Source of the DNA: Prevotella sp. UBA2754
GTDB lineage: Bacteria > Bacteroidota > Bacteroidia > Bacteroidales > Bacteroidaceae
Direction: 5' to 3'
DNA: 64,000 bases
NCBI GenBank assembly: GCA_002353295.1
Contig: DEJG01000019.1
Location: 507,300 to 571,299, forward strand
Shown here: piece after piece, positions 1 to 8,968 of the stretch
How the letters are laid out: each line of letters starts with the position of its first letter
Numbering within the stretch: the stretch's first letter is position 1
The notes under the pieces: generated by a model
Database searches by the model: none
The model's input: the letters and a program-made list of their open reading frames with translations, nothing else
What the model was told of the DNA's origin: nothing
Translations under genes and position numbers: made by a program

Positions 1-1275
1 ATGAGTAGAAAATCTCCGTGGGCTTGGGTTCCCACACTCTATTTCGCAGAGGGAGTGCCTTATGTGGCAGTGATGACAATCTCCCTCATTATGTACAAGC
101 GTTTGGGCTTGTCGAATACAGATATTACGTTATACACCTCTTGGCTTTATCTTCCTTGGGTCATCAAACCCCTTTGGAGCCCCTTCGTAGATATGTTGCG
201 CTCTAAGCGTTGGTGGATTATAACGATGCAAGTACTGATAGCAGCAGCCCTGGGAGGTGTAGCTTTCACGATACCAGGTCCTTGGTGGTTGCAAGGTTCG
301 TTGTGTTTCTTCTGGCTGATGGCATTCAGTAGTGCTACTCACGACATTGCAGCTGATGGATTCTATATGTTGGGTCTCGACCAGCACGAGCAAGCCTATT
401 TCGTAGGCATCCGCTCAACGTTCTATCGCATAGCTACCATTTTCTCGTCAGGACTATTGGTAGGTTTGGCAGGAGCTCTACAAGTGCTCACTCGCAACAT
501 CCGCTATTCTTGGAGCCTGGTGTTCTATCTGATGGCTGGTCTCTTTATCGCCCTCTGGCTTTATCACCATTGGGTATTGCCCAAACCAGCCGAAGACGGT
601 ATGAAGTCAAAGAAGACTGCTGGTGAAATCTGGGATGAGTTCAGGCAGACACTCGTCACCTTCTTCCAAAAGCCACAAGTGTGGGCAGGCATTTGCTTCA
701 TGCTGTTTTATCGCATGCCAGAAGGCTTGTTGGCCAAAATATCAGCCTTGTTTCTGGTCGATGCCTATCACAATGGCGGATTGGGCCTTTCGGACGGTGA
801 ATACGGATTGGTACAGGGAACGGTAGGTGTTATTGGGCTTACGCTGGGTGGTATCTTGGGTGGTATCGTTGCCAGCCGCGATGGATTGAAACGTTGGCTT
901 TGGCCTATGGTGATGGCTATCACGTTGCCCGATTTGGTCTATGTATATCTTTCCTATGCACTGCCAACGTCACTCTTCATTATCAATGTCTGTGTCTTTG
1001 TCGAGCAGTTTGGTTATGGATTTGGTTTCTCCGCCTATATGTTATACCTTATATATTATAGTCAAGGTAATCACAAGACCAGTCATTATGCTCTTTGCAC
1101 AGCATTTATGGCCCTCTCGATGATGATTCCCGGTTTGTTTGCAGGAGCCCTGCAGGAAGCTGTAGGCTATCGGGCGTTCTTTATCATTGTCGTTGTAGCA
1201 TGTTCGTTGACATATATTGTTACAGCATTTTTGAAGATAGATCCTGAGTTCGGAAAGAAAAAGACTGACGAATAA
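1..1275 (+). CDS. AmpG-like MFS transporter
   Basis: 424-residue polytopic inner-membrane protein with about 12 hydrophobic segments. The segment near residues 110-120 (SSATHDIAADGFYM) resembles the motif after TM4 in the AmpG/PAT branch of the major facilitator superfamily (compare TQDIAIDAY), whose best known members import anhydro-muropeptides. The substrate here cannot be read from sequence. An ATG lies at base 1, so the gene looks complete, but an in-frame extension upstream of the window cannot be excluded. A strong terminator follows directly after the stop, so it probably ends its transcription unit. Confidence 0.8.
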   Translation: MSRKSPWAWVPTLYFAEGVPYVAVMTISLIMYKRLGLSNTDITLYTSWLYLPWVIKPLWSPFVDMLRSKRWWIITMQVLIAAALGGVAFTIPGPWWLQGSLCFFWLMAFSSATHDIAADGFYMLGLDQHEQAYFVGIRSTFYRIATIFSSGLLVGLAGALQVLTRNIRYSWSLVFYLMAGLFIALWLYHHWVLPKPAEDGMKSKKTAGEIWDEFRQTLVTFFQKPQVWAGICFMLFYRMPEGLLAKISALFLVDAYHNGGLGLSDGEYGLVQGTVGVIGLTLGGILGGIVASRDGLKRWLWPMVMAITLPDLVYVYLSYALPTSLFIINVCVFVEQFGYGFGFSAYMLYLIYYSQGNHKTSHYALCTAFMALSMMIPGLFAGALQEAVGYRAFFIIVVVACSLTYIVTAFLKIDPEFGKKKTDE

Positions 1276-1285
1276 TCAAAAAGTG

Positions 1286-1322
1286 AAGGCGGCGTAGTTT
1301 CACAACTACGCCGCCTTATTAT
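1286..1322 (+). terminator. Rho-independent terminator after the MFS gene
   Basis: Perfect 14-bp inverted repeat (1286-1299 with 1304-1317), 4-base loop TCAC, followed by a short T/A-rich tail. The remaining gap to the next gene (1323-1599) is AT-rich and holds only the promoter of that gene. Confidence 0.85.
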
Positions 1323-1540
1323 AATCCTAATGATAGTATTAATAATGGAAAAGAAATTTATGAATCTTATTTATTAGTTATTTAAATATTTCGAAACTTT
1401 TTTATTTTCGTGCTTCAAAGTTAATTATTTTTTCTCAAACTTACAATACATTTTCTTGACAAAATGAGCTTTTTATGTTGTTAAACATTAATTATCAGGG
1501 GCAAAATAGGAAAATCCCTATCTTTTTATAGGTGTTTTAT

Positions 1541-1572
1541 CTTGTGAATATAGGTTTTTTTCCTTACCTTTG
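1541..1572 (+). promoter_or_regulatory. Bacteroidota-type promoter for the small lipoprotein
   Basis: CTTG at 1541-1544, a 20-base spacer, then TACCTTTG at 1565-1572. This matches the housekeeping sigma pattern of the phylum. Transcription would begin just downstream, leaving a leader of about 20 bases before the ATG at 1600. Confidence 0.65.
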
Positions 1573-1599
1573 CATCAGAAACTTAAAAATCAATTAATT

Positions 1600-2133
1600 A
1601 TGAAGAAGATTTATACTTTCTCGCTGATGGCACTCTTGGCAGTGCTGACGCTGACCACCTTCTCGAGTTGTATGACCGAAGACGAGATGATTGCCTACGA
1701 TCTCTCCGGTGAATGGGAAGGATACATGGGTGAAGACTATTATAGCTATTGGGGTTATGAGGGAACGGGTCGTGAATACGACACCATTATACGTTTCTAT
1801 CGCAAAGGCTACAGCTATAATCGCGGTGCTACTTCAGGTTATGGTGAGCAAGTAGACTATGATCCATATCATAACGACTATAGGCATCGTGAATTCCTTT
1901 GGAGTGTAGGTGGTGGCAGAATTAGAATAACATACGATACGGGAGAAGTGATTTATATCTACGACTTCAATATCAATAGCTCTCGCTTTACAGGGTATAT
2001 GGAATGCGGCACTTATAGATCCATCTATTTCGATCTATACAAGACATCATCCAACAGATGGGATTCTTACTACAGCTGGTCGCAGATACCTAAGGAATTA
2101 GCTAATGACAGTATCAAAATAACCAAAGAGTAA
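1600..2133 (+). CDS. Small Tyr/Gly-rich lipoprotein of unknown function
   Basis: 177 residues if started at the ATG at 1600; an upstream TTG at 1570 overlaps the promoter -7 box and is unlikely. The N-terminus MKKIYTFSLMALLAVLTL leads to a lipobox-like FSSC, so it is probably lipidated and exported. The mature part is rich in Tyr, Gly and Asp, with short beta-prone stretches, and shows no family I recognise. It stands alone, with its own promoter and a terminator shared with the convergent cysE. Confidence 0.7.
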   Translation: MKKIYTFSLMALLAVLTLTTFSSCMTEDEMIAYDLSGEWEGYMGEDYYSYWGYEGTGREYDTIIRFYRKGYSYNRGATSGYGEQVDYDPYHNDYRHREFLWSVGGGRIRITYDTGEVIYIYDFNINSSRFTGYMECGTYRSIYFDLYKTSSNRWDSYYSWSQIPKELANDSIKITKE

Positions 2134-2140
2134 TAACAAG

Positions 2141-2172
2141 AAAGAGAGCCAAGCGGCTCTCTTTTCTGTTTT
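2141..2172. terminator. Bidirectional terminator between convergent genes
   Basis: Ten-base-pair stem (2141-2150 with 2155-2164) around an AAGC loop. T-runs on the plus side and A-runs on the other side allow it to serve both the lipoprotein gene and cysE. Confidence 0.75.
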
Positions 2173-3088
2173 ATATTCCCAAACCTCCGTTGAACGAAGC
2201 ATCGACAGCTTTCGACTGTTGGATACGAGAGTAGGGTGGAACGTCGTTGGTTACCCAGATGTTACCACCTATCACGCTATGATGACCAATCGTGATGCGA
2301 CCCAGGATGGAGGCGTTAGAATAAACCGTCACGTGGTCCTCGATGATTGGGTGACGAGGCACGTTCAGCATATTGCCGTTCTCGTCGTATTTAAAGCTCT
2401 TGGCACCCAGTGTCACACCCTGATACAGGGTCACGTGATTGCCGATGATACACGTCTCACCTATTACCACACCCGTTCCGTGGTCAATCGCAAAGTATTC
2501 GCCGATGGTAGCCCCAGGGTGAATATCAATACCAGTTTTTGAGTGAGCCTGTTCTGTGATGATACGTGGAATGACGGGTACTTGCAGTTCATGCAATTTG
2601 TGGGCAATACGATAGTGCGTCATGGCATTCACTACCGGATAGCAAAAAATCACCTCACCATAATTAGGCGCAGCTGGGTCATTGTCAAACATCGCCTGCA
2701 CATCGGTATAGAGCAGTCGCTTGATTTCAGGCATTGCATCAATGAAGAGAGTAGCTTTACGTTGAGCCTCCTCGTAGGCTTTTTCCTTCGTGGATATTTC
2801 TTCGCAGTCCTCGCAGAACTGCAGTCCGTGAGCTATTTGTTTCACCAGCAGACGGTGCAATTCCAGCATGCACTCACCGATATGATACGAGCGTTTCGTT
2901 TCGTCCGTCTGACGCTTTCCCATATAATCGGGAAAAATGATGTTTTTCACCAGTGTAACAATGCGTACTACCTTCTCCACCGAAGGCAGCGGAGCTTCTG
3001 TAGCAGGCATCATTTTTACCTCCTGCTCCGTTAGTTTCGAGAGCAGTGCTACGTTCTTCAGCAGGATGTCATTCGTGTTATTGTCCAT
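2171..3088 (-). CDS. cysE: Serine O-acetyltransferase
   Basis: 305 residues. The enzyme transfers acetyl from acetyl-CoA to L-serine, the first step of cysteine synthesis in the cytoplasm. The C-terminal half is a left-handed beta-helix of hexapeptide repeats with the family signature HPGATIGEYFAIDHGTGVVI (His and Asp/His catalytic region) and GVTLGAKS. The long helical N-terminal domain is as in the EpsC/CysE group. I start at MDNNTND (3088), because the upstream in-frame ATG lies next to the -7 box. It is monocistronic; no cysK is adjacent. Confidence 0.9.
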   Translation of the reverse strand: MDNNTNDILLKNVALLSKLTEQEVKMMPATEAPLPSVEKVVRIVTLVKNIIFPDYMGKRQTDETKRSYHIGECMLELHRLLVKQIAHGLQFCEDCEEISTKEKAYEEAQRKATLFIDAMPEIKRLLYTDVQAMFDNDPAAPNYGEVIFCYPVVNAMTHYRIAHKLHELQVPVIPRIITEQAHSKTGIDIHPGATIGEYFAIDHGTGVVIGETCIIGNHVTLYQGVTLGAKSFKYDENGNMLNVPRHPIIEDHVTVYSNASILGRITIGHHSVIGGNIWVTNDVPPYSRIQQSKAVDASFNGGLGI

Positions 3089-3110
3089 ACTTATGGAGTT
3101 TAGTTCGATG

Positions 3111-3142
3111 CAAAGGTACAATTATGTGAGCAAAACACCAAA
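3111..3142 (-). promoter_or_regulatory. Promoter of cysE
   Basis: Read on the minus strand: TTTG (3142-3139), a 20-base spacer, TACCTTTG (3118-3111), 23 bases before the chosen start codon. This is an exact match to the phylum consensus and supports the start at 3088. Confidence 0.75.
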
Positions 3143-3180
3143 TATTCTTCATGAAATATATGTTAACTGCATCGGCTGGC

Positions 3181-4080
3181 TCAACCCTCCCTGAACTCCG
3201 CGGGAGTCATGTTGGTGAGACGTTTGAAGTATTTGGAGAAGAAAGAGGGATTCGGGAAGTTCATCTCCTCGGCAATCTGGGTGACAGACTTGTCAGTGTG
3301 TCTCAGTTCCACCTTGATACGGGTGATGAGGGCAAGGTCAATCCACTCTTTTGCCGTCGTACCACTTGCCTGGCGGATGACGGTGCCGAGGTAACGCTCC
3401 GTCAGACACATCTTATCAGCATAGAAACCTATCTGGTGCTCTTTGGCGGCATGTTGGTTGACAAGATAGATGAAGCGGTCGAAGATGCTCTGTTCCCGTG
3501 ACTGTGTGTTTTGCAGTTGGTCGGTATGCTGGCGGAAGAGTCCGTCATAATGATACATCAGTGCACCTGCGAGACTGCTCATCGTCTGCCGGTTATAGTC
3601 AGGCTGGTGTACCAGGTGCCAAATGGTGTCGACCATCAGTTTTGCTGTCATGATATCCTCTTCCTTTACACGGAGCTGGAAGTCACGCACTTGTCCGTTG
3701 AAGGCAGGGGGCATCTGTCCTGCGGCAAACGGCATGGGGAAGTCGGGAGAGAGTCCGATACCGTATATCTGCAAGTCCTCGGAGAATCGGACAGGATTGA
3801 TGATAGTGCCGGGACCGATAAAAACGAGCATACCCTTAGAGAACACCTTGTCCACCAGGTTGACGTTGACCCGTATCTCTCCCTGTAGGATGATGCCTAA
3901 CCGGTGGTCGTTGATGGCAAAGGGCGGTTGTTGTCGTAACACCAGACGGAAGGCACGAGGGTCACCGTGGATGATGGCGAGTTCCTGACTCAAATAGATA
4001 TTCTCATGAATCTGTGACAGATGCGGCTCAAGGATGTCCCTCATCCTTGAGAGACTCATCAGTTTGGGTTGCTTGCTCAT
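3181..4080 (-). CDS. AraC-family transcriptional regulator
   Basis: 299 residues from MSKQPKL (4080); a 65-residue upstream extension runs through the promoter region and is rejected. The N-terminal part is a cupin-like ligand-sensing domain (about 40-140). The C-terminal 100 residues are an AraC double helix-turn-helix with the usual NPSFFSKYFKRLTNMTPAEF ending. It is divergent from a five-gene efflux operon with a 163-base shared intergenic region, so it is probably the local activator or repressor of that operon. A minus-strand -7 box (TATCTTTG, 4114-4107) precedes it, but no good -33 element is visible. Confidence 0.85.
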   Translation of the reverse strand: MSKQPKLMSLSRMRDILEPHLSQIHENIYLSQELAIIHGDPRAFRLVLRQQPPFAINDHRLGIILQGEIRVNVNLVDKVFSKGMLVFIGPGTIINPVRFSEDLQIYGIGLSPDFPMPFAAGQMPPAFNGQVRDFQLRVKEEDIMTAKLMVDTIWHLVHQPDYNRQTMSSLAGALMYHYDGLFRQHTDQLQNTQSREQSIFDRFIYLVNQHAAKEHQIGFYADKMCLTERYLGTVIRQASGTTAKEWIDLALITRIKVELRHTDKSVTQIAEEMNFPNPSFFSKYFKRLTNMTPAEFREG

Positions 4081-4243
4081 GGTGCTATGTCGTTTTGTTT
4101 CCGATGCAAAGATAATAAAAAAGAGGTAAAATATATCCTTTTTGTATAGAAATCGAACAAAAAGGACAATTCCTGATGCGTATGGATAGCGATTAATCCA
4201 ATAAATCAGAGTACTTTTGCAGTTGGAACACAAATAGTACAAT

Positions 4244-5512
4244 ATGAGAAGAGTAATTTTGGGATTGGTCATCATACCGCTGTCATTACAGGCGCAGACG
4301 TTGGAGGAGTGTCAGCATGCCGCTGAGCGCAACTATCCACTGATACGTCAATACGACCTGATAGCGAAGACCACCGACCTGACGGTGAGGAATATCGGGA
4401 AGAGTTGGCTGCCACAAGTGTCGGCATCGGCGCAAGTCACCTATCAGAGTGATGTCGCTGCATGGCCCGAGCAGATGGGTAGTATGCTGAAGTCGAAGGG
4501 TGTCGACCTGAAAGGACTGAGGAAAGACCAGTACAGGGTGGGTATTGATGTGCAACAGACCATCTATGACGGTGGTACCATCAGCAGTCAGAAAGAGATA
4601 GCTCGTCAGCAGGGACTGGTGGAGGCGGCACAGAATGAAGTCAGTATGTACCAGATCCGCCAGCGTGTCAACGAGCTGTATTTCGGACTGTTGCTGATAG
4701 ACGACCAGTTGCAGCTCAATATGGATTTGCAGGAAGTGCTCAGCAGTAGTGAGAAGAAACTCGCATCGATGTATCAGCATGGTACCGCGGCAGAGAGCGA
4801 CTATCTTTCCGTGAAGGCAGAACGCTTGAATGTCATCCAGCAACAGACCAGTTTGCAGGCGCAGCGTCAAGCCTTGGCGAGGATGCTCTCCACCTTTTGC
4901 GGCATGGACATCCGTCACGTGCAGAAGCCTGTCCCACCTGCCGCTGTGCCACAGCAACAAAACATGCGCCCGGAACTGAAAGCCATCGAGGCACAGCTCC
5001 GCCTTGCCGATGCCCGTGAGAAAGCCTTGAACGCGGCTCTCATGCCTAAGTTAGGAGTCTTTGCCCAAGGTTTCTATGGCTATCCGGGCTATAATATGTT
5101 TGAGGACATGATGCGCCACCGATGGTCGCTGAACGGGATGATAGGTGCTAAGTTGTCGTGGAATATCGGAGCGCTCTATACCCATAAGAACGACAAGGCG
5201 AAGGTCCAGTTGCAACGGGAACATGCTGAGGTCAGCCGTGACGTGTTCCTTTTCAATAACCAGTTGGAGCAGGTTCAGCAGCAGGAGGACTTGGAACGCT
5301 ATCGGAAACTGATGACCGAGGATGAAGAGATCATCCAGCTCCGCAGTGCTGTCCGTAAGGCTGCCGAGTCGAAACTGGCGCATGGTATCATCGATGTCAA
5401 CGACCTCGTGAGGGAGATTAACAACGAGAATGCGGCAAAGGTGCAACAGTCCATCCATGAGATAGAGATGTTGAAAGAGATATATGATTTGAAGATTACC
5501 TTGAATAATTAA
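4244..5512 (+). CDS. TolC-family outer membrane efflux channel
   Basis: 422 residues with signal peptide MRRVILGLVIIPLSLQAQ. Two long coiled-coil OEP-type repeats (about 20-215 and 230-420) are as in TolC. Family members trimerise into an outer-membrane beta-barrel with a periplasmic alpha-helical tunnel. It is first in an operon with a HlyD-type adaptor (7-base gap), a fused ABC ATPase and two ABC-2 permeases, giving a complete tripartite exporter. A TACTTTTG box at 4212-4219 is the likely -7 element. The -33 element is poor, which would suit activation by the divergent AraC protein. Confidence 0.85.
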   Translation: MRRVILGLVIIPLSLQAQTLEECQHAAERNYPLIRQYDLIAKTTDLTVRNIGKSWLPQVSASAQVTYQSDVAAWPEQMGSMLKSKGVDLKGLRKDQYRVGIDVQQTIYDGGTISSQKEIARQQGLVEAAQNEVSMYQIRQRVNELYFGLLLIDDQLQLNMDLQEVLSSSEKKLASMYQHGTAAESDYLSVKAERLNVIQQQTSLQAQRQALARMLSTFCGMDIRHVQKPVPPAAVPQQQNMRPELKAIEAQLRLADAREKALNAALMPKLGVFAQGFYGYPGYNMFEDMMRHRWSLNGMIGAKLSWNIGALYTHKNDKAKVQLQREHAEVSRDVFLFNNQLEQVQQQEDLERYRKLMTEDEEIIQLRSAVRKAAESKLAHGIIDVNDLVREINNENAAKVQQSIHEIEMLKEIYDLKITLNN

Positions 5513-5519
5513 TAGCGAT

Positions 5520-6410
5520 ATGAGAAAGATAGATGTGCTGGCAGGTATTGCCATGTTATTGACAGCTTGTGGAACCCAAGAGAAGGACTATGATGCCACG
5601 GGAACATTCGAGGCAACAGAGACCATGGTATCGGCAGAGCAGAGTGGGGTACTGTTGAGGTTGAGTGTCAACGAGGGTGATGCGCTTTCCGAAGGACAGG
5701 AGGTCGGTCTAGTGGATACCACCCAGCTTTGGCTGAAGGTACAGCAGTTAGGGGCTACGAAGAAGGTCTACCAGAGTCAGAAGCCGGATATGGAGAAACA
5801 GGTGGCGGCAGTCCGTCAGCAACTTGCCAAGGCGAGGACGGAACAACGGCGCTATCAAGAGTTGGTGAAGGACGGGGCTGCTCCGAGGAAGATGCTCGAT
5901 GACGCCACCAGTCAGGTCACCGTCCTGCAGAAGCAGCTGGATGCCCAGGTGTCGGCACTTGGTACGCAGGTGTCCACCTTAAACTCACAAGTGTCCACTG
6001 TCGAGGTGCAAGTAGCGCAACTGACAGACCAGTTGAGAAAGTGTCATGTCATCGTTCCTACAGGTGGTACCGTCTTGGAGAAATATGTGGAGGTAGGAGA
6101 GTTTGTCGCCACAGGCAAACCCCTCTTCAAGATAGCTGATATCGACAAGATGTTCATCCGTGCCTATGTCACCACCGCCCAGTTGCGGCATATCAGACTC
6201 GGACAGAAAGTAAAAGTGTTTGCTGACTATGGTGATCAGCAGAAGAAAGCATACGATGGTACGGTATCATGGATATCCAGTCGCTCGGAGTTCACCCCCA
6301 AGACCATCCTCACCGATGACGAGCGTGCCGATCTGGTCTATGCCGTCAAGATAGCAGTCAAGAATGATGGTTATATAAAAATAGGTATGTATGGAGAGGT
6401 GAAGTTTTAG
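5520..6410 (+). CDS. HlyD/EmrA-type periplasmic adaptor lipoprotein
   Basis: 296 residues. A short signal ends in a lipobox (LLTACG), so it is probably anchored to the inner membrane by lipid. A biotinyl-lipoyl-like half motif (about 30-70), a long coiled-coil hairpin (about 75-180, with heptad-like QVSxLxxQVSTLNSQVSTV) and a beta-barrel domain (about 185-290) follow the membrane-fusion-protein plan. It would bridge the two permeases to the TolC partner. The hairpin tip contains short near-repeats of the TCxAC type that also occur elsewhere in the window. Confidence 0.85.
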   Translation: MRKIDVLAGIAMLLTACGTQEKDYDATGTFEATETMVSAEQSGVLLRLSVNEGDALSEGQEVGLVDTTQLWLKVQQLGATKKVYQSQKPDMEKQVAAVRQQLAKARTEQRRYQELVKDGAAPRKMLDDATSQVTVLQKQLDAQVSALGTQVSTLNSQVSTVEVQVAQLTDQLRKCHVIVPTGGTVLEKYVEVGEFVATGKPLFKIADIDKMFIRAYVTTAQLRHIRLGQKVKVFADYGDQQKKAYDGTVSWISSRSEFTPKTILTDDERADLVYAVKIAVKNDGYIKIGMYGEVKF

Positions 6411-6433
6411 TTGAGAGTTCATAGTTCATAGTT

Positions 6434-7900
6434 ATGCAAGCCATAGAGGTCAGTCATATTTCAAAATCCTACGGTAAGGTAAAGGCACTCGATGATGTGT
6501 CGTTCTCCGTCGGTCAGGGGGAGGTGTTCGGACTGATAGGTCCTGACGGAGCAGGTAAGACCACCTTGTTCCGCATCCTCTGCACCTTATTGCTTGCCGA
6601 TCAGGGAACGGCATCGGTCGACGGCTATGATGTCGTCGGTCAGATGGGGCAGATACGCAGCCGGGTAGGGTATATGCCAGGTCGCTTCTCACTCTATCAG
6701 GACTTGACGGTCCGTGAGAATTTGGAGTTCTTCGCCACCCTCTTCGGTACTACTGTAGAGGAAGGCTATGACATTATTCGTGCCATCTATTCACAGATAG
6801 AGCGTTTTGCTGACCGTAAAGCAGGTGCCCTCTCAGGGGGAATGAAGCAGAAACTCGCCCTGTCGTGTGCCTTGGTGCATCAGCCCACGATCCTTTTCCT
6901 TGATGAGCCGACCACTGGGGTCGATCCTGTCAGTCGTAAGGAGTTCTGGGAGATGCTGGGAACATTGAAAGAGCGTGGTATCACCATTGTCGCCTCCACC
7001 CCCTATCTCGACGAGGTCCGTTGCTGTGAGCGTGTCGCTTTCCTGCATGAGGGGAAGGTGCAGGGTATTGATAAACCGGAGCTCATCCTCGACCGTTTCT
7101 CTGCCATCTTCAATCCTCCGCCCATCGTTCCGTCTGCTGTGCCACAGCAACAGGCAGAGCGGGAGAATGTCATCGAGGTGAGTCACTTGGTGAAGGCTTT
7201 CGGAAGCTTCCATGCCGTTGATGATATCTCGTTCAGTGTACGGCGTGGGGAGATATTCGGTTTCCTGGGTGCCAATGGAGCAGGTAAGACCACTGCGATG
7301 CATATGCTCACAGGACTGAACCAACCCACCTCAGGGACTGGTACCGTAGCTGGTTTTGACATCTGTACGCAGCATGAGCAGATCAAGAGACATATCGGGT
7401 ATATGAGTCAGCGCTTCTCTCTGTATGAAGACCTGACTGTCCGTGAGAACATCCGTCTCTTTGCCGGCATCTATGGTATGAGAGACGAGGAGATAGCCCG
7501 TAAGACCGACCAGTTGTTGGAGCAACTCCAGTTTACGGAACATAAGAATGACCTCGTGGGCTCCCTGCCTCTGGGCTGGAAACAGAAACTCGCCTTCTCC
7601 GTCTCTATCTTCCATGCCCCCGACATCGTCTTTCTCGACGAACCGACAGGTGGGGTGGATCCCGCCACACGACGTCAGTTCTGGGAACTCATCTACGAGG
7701 CGGCAGGACGTGGCATCACCGTATTCGTCACCACCCATTATATGGATGAGGCTGAGTATTGTGACCGTATTTCTATCATGGTGGATGGCAAAATCAGTGC
7801 GATGGGGACCCCAGAGGAACTGAAACAGCAGTTCCACCAGCCTGATATTGATCATGTGTTTACCTATCTCGCCCGTCAGGCGACCAGAAGCAGTGATTAG
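6434..7900 (+). CDS. Fused double ABC transporter ATPase (RbbA/YbhF-like)
   Basis: 488 residues with two nucleotide-binding domains in one chain. NBD1: Walker A GPDGAGKTT (36-44), signature LSGGMKQK, Walker B ILFLDEPTTGVDP. NBD2: Walker A GANGAGKTT (about 279-287), Walker B IVFLDEPTGGVDP, but its signature region reads LPLGWKQK instead of LSGGQ. The composite site using that signature may therefore be weak. This layout matches the ATPases of YbhFSR and YhiI-RbbA-YhhJ type drug exporters. It powers the two permeases encoded next, 3 bases downstream. The gap before it contains the dispersed word TTGAGAGTT. Confidence 0.88.
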   Translation: MQAIEVSHISKSYGKVKALDDVSFSVGQGEVFGLIGPDGAGKTTLFRILCTLLLADQGTASVDGYDVVGQMGQIRSRVGYMPGRFSLYQDLTVRENLEFFATLFGTTVEEGYDIIRAIYSQIERFADRKAGALSGGMKQKLALSCALVHQPTILFLDEPTTGVDPVSRKEFWEMLGTLKERGITIVASTPYLDEVRCCERVAFLHEGKVQGIDKPELILDRFSAIFNPPPIVPSAVPQQQAERENVIEVSHLVKAFGSFHAVDDISFSVRRGEIFGFLGANGAGKTTAMHMLTGLNQPTSGTGTVAGFDICTQHEQIKRHIGYMSQRFSLYEDLTVRENIRLFAGIYGMRDEEIARKTDQLLEQLQFTEHKNDLVGSLPLGWKQKLAFSVSIFHAPDIVFLDEPTGGVDPATRRQFWELIYEAAGRGITVFVTTHYMDEAEYCDRISIMVDGKISAMGTPEELKQQFHQPDIDHVFTYLARQATRSSD

Positions 7901-7903
7901 CCT

Positions 7904-8968
7904 ATGAGACAGTTTGTTAGCTTTGTCATCAAAGAAACCAAACACATCCTGCGTGACCGTCGTACGATGCTGATACTTTTCGGTTTGCCTGTCGTCCTGA
8001 TGCTGCTCTTCGGCTTTGCCATCACGAACGATGTGAAGGATGTGCGTACCGTCATCGTCACCTCGCAGATGGATCATCAGACCCGTCAAGCCGTCGCCCG
8101 TCTTGCCGTCTCAGAGTATTTCACCATCACGGCAACGGTCGGCAGTCCTAGAGAGGCAGAGCTGTTGCTGCGTCATCAGCGTGCCGACCTTGCCATTGTG
8201 TTCGGTAAGGACTTCGCTTCCAAGAAGAGTGGGGTGCAGCTGATGGTTGACACCTCCGACCCTAATATGGCTCAGCAGTGGACTGCCTATGCTCAGAGTA
8301 TTCTGAATACTCCGAATACTCTGAGTACTCCGAACATCAAGCTCCTCTACAACCCTCGCATGAAGTCAGCCTATAACTTTGTGCCAGCCATCATGGGTAT
8401 GCTCCTGTTGCTGATATGTGCCATGATGACCTCCGTGTCTATTGTCCGGGAGAAAGAGCGTGGCACGATGGAGGTACTGCTCGTATCACCCGTCCGTCCG
8501 CTGATGATCATCATCGCCAAGGCTGTTCCCTATCTCTTGCAGGCATTCCTTATCCTCGTCATCATTCTGGTGATGTCGGCAACGGTCTTAGAGGTGCCAT
8601 TGGCGGGTTCTGTAGGATGGATTATTGTCGTGTCACTCATCTATATCCTTCTTGCCCTCTCGTTGGGCTTGCTCATCTCCAGTGTCGCACAGACGCAGTT
8701 TGTCGCCTTGCTGGTCTCGGCGATGGTGCTGTTACTGCCCACGGTGATGCTTTCTGGCATGCTCTTCCCTATCGAGTCGATGCCGCAGGTCCTGCAATGG
8801 ATCTCAGCGGTGATGCCTCCGCGATACTATATTCAGGTGATGCGCAAACTCATGATTATGGGTGTGGGTATCCGTGAGGTGCTGCCGGAGGTCTGCATTC
8901 TCTGTGGCATGACCTTGTTGCTTCTGGTGGTTGCATTAAAGAAATTCAATAAACGACTTGACTCATGA
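7904..8968 (+). CDS. ABC-2 type permease, first of two
   Basis: 354 residues: N-terminal TM (about 20-45), a large extracytoplasmic loop, then five hydrophobic segments in the C-terminal half, as in YbhS/YhhJ. The loop contains an odd low-complexity stretch (NTPNTLSTPN, about residues 132-141) encoded by near-repeats of CTGAATACTCC. This looks like a small in-frame repeat insertion. The gene overlaps the next permease by 4 bases (ATGA), which implies translational coupling. It probably forms a heterodimer with that protein. Confidence 0.85.
   Translation: MRQFVSFVIKETKHILRDRRTMLILFGLPVVLMLLFGFAITNDVKDVRTVIVTSQMDHQTRQAVARLAVSEYFTITATVGSPREAELLLRHQRADLAIVFGKDFASKKSGVQLMVDTSDPNMAQQWTAYAQSILNTPNTLSTPNIKLLYNPRMKSAYNFVPAIMGMLLLLICAMMTSVSIVREKERGTMEVLLVSPVRPLMIIIAKAVPYLLQAFLILVIILVMSATVLEVPLAGSVGWIIVVSLIYILLALSLGLLISSVAQTQFVALLVSAMVLLLPTVMLSGMLFPIESMPQVLQWISAVMPPRYYIQVMRKLMIMGVGIREVLPEVCILCGMTLLLLVVALKKFNKRLDS

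Noticed and set aside
4081..4243. Specific AraC operator between the regulator and the efflux operon
   Set aside because: The region surely contains the control site, but I could not find a convincing pair of direct repeats to mark.
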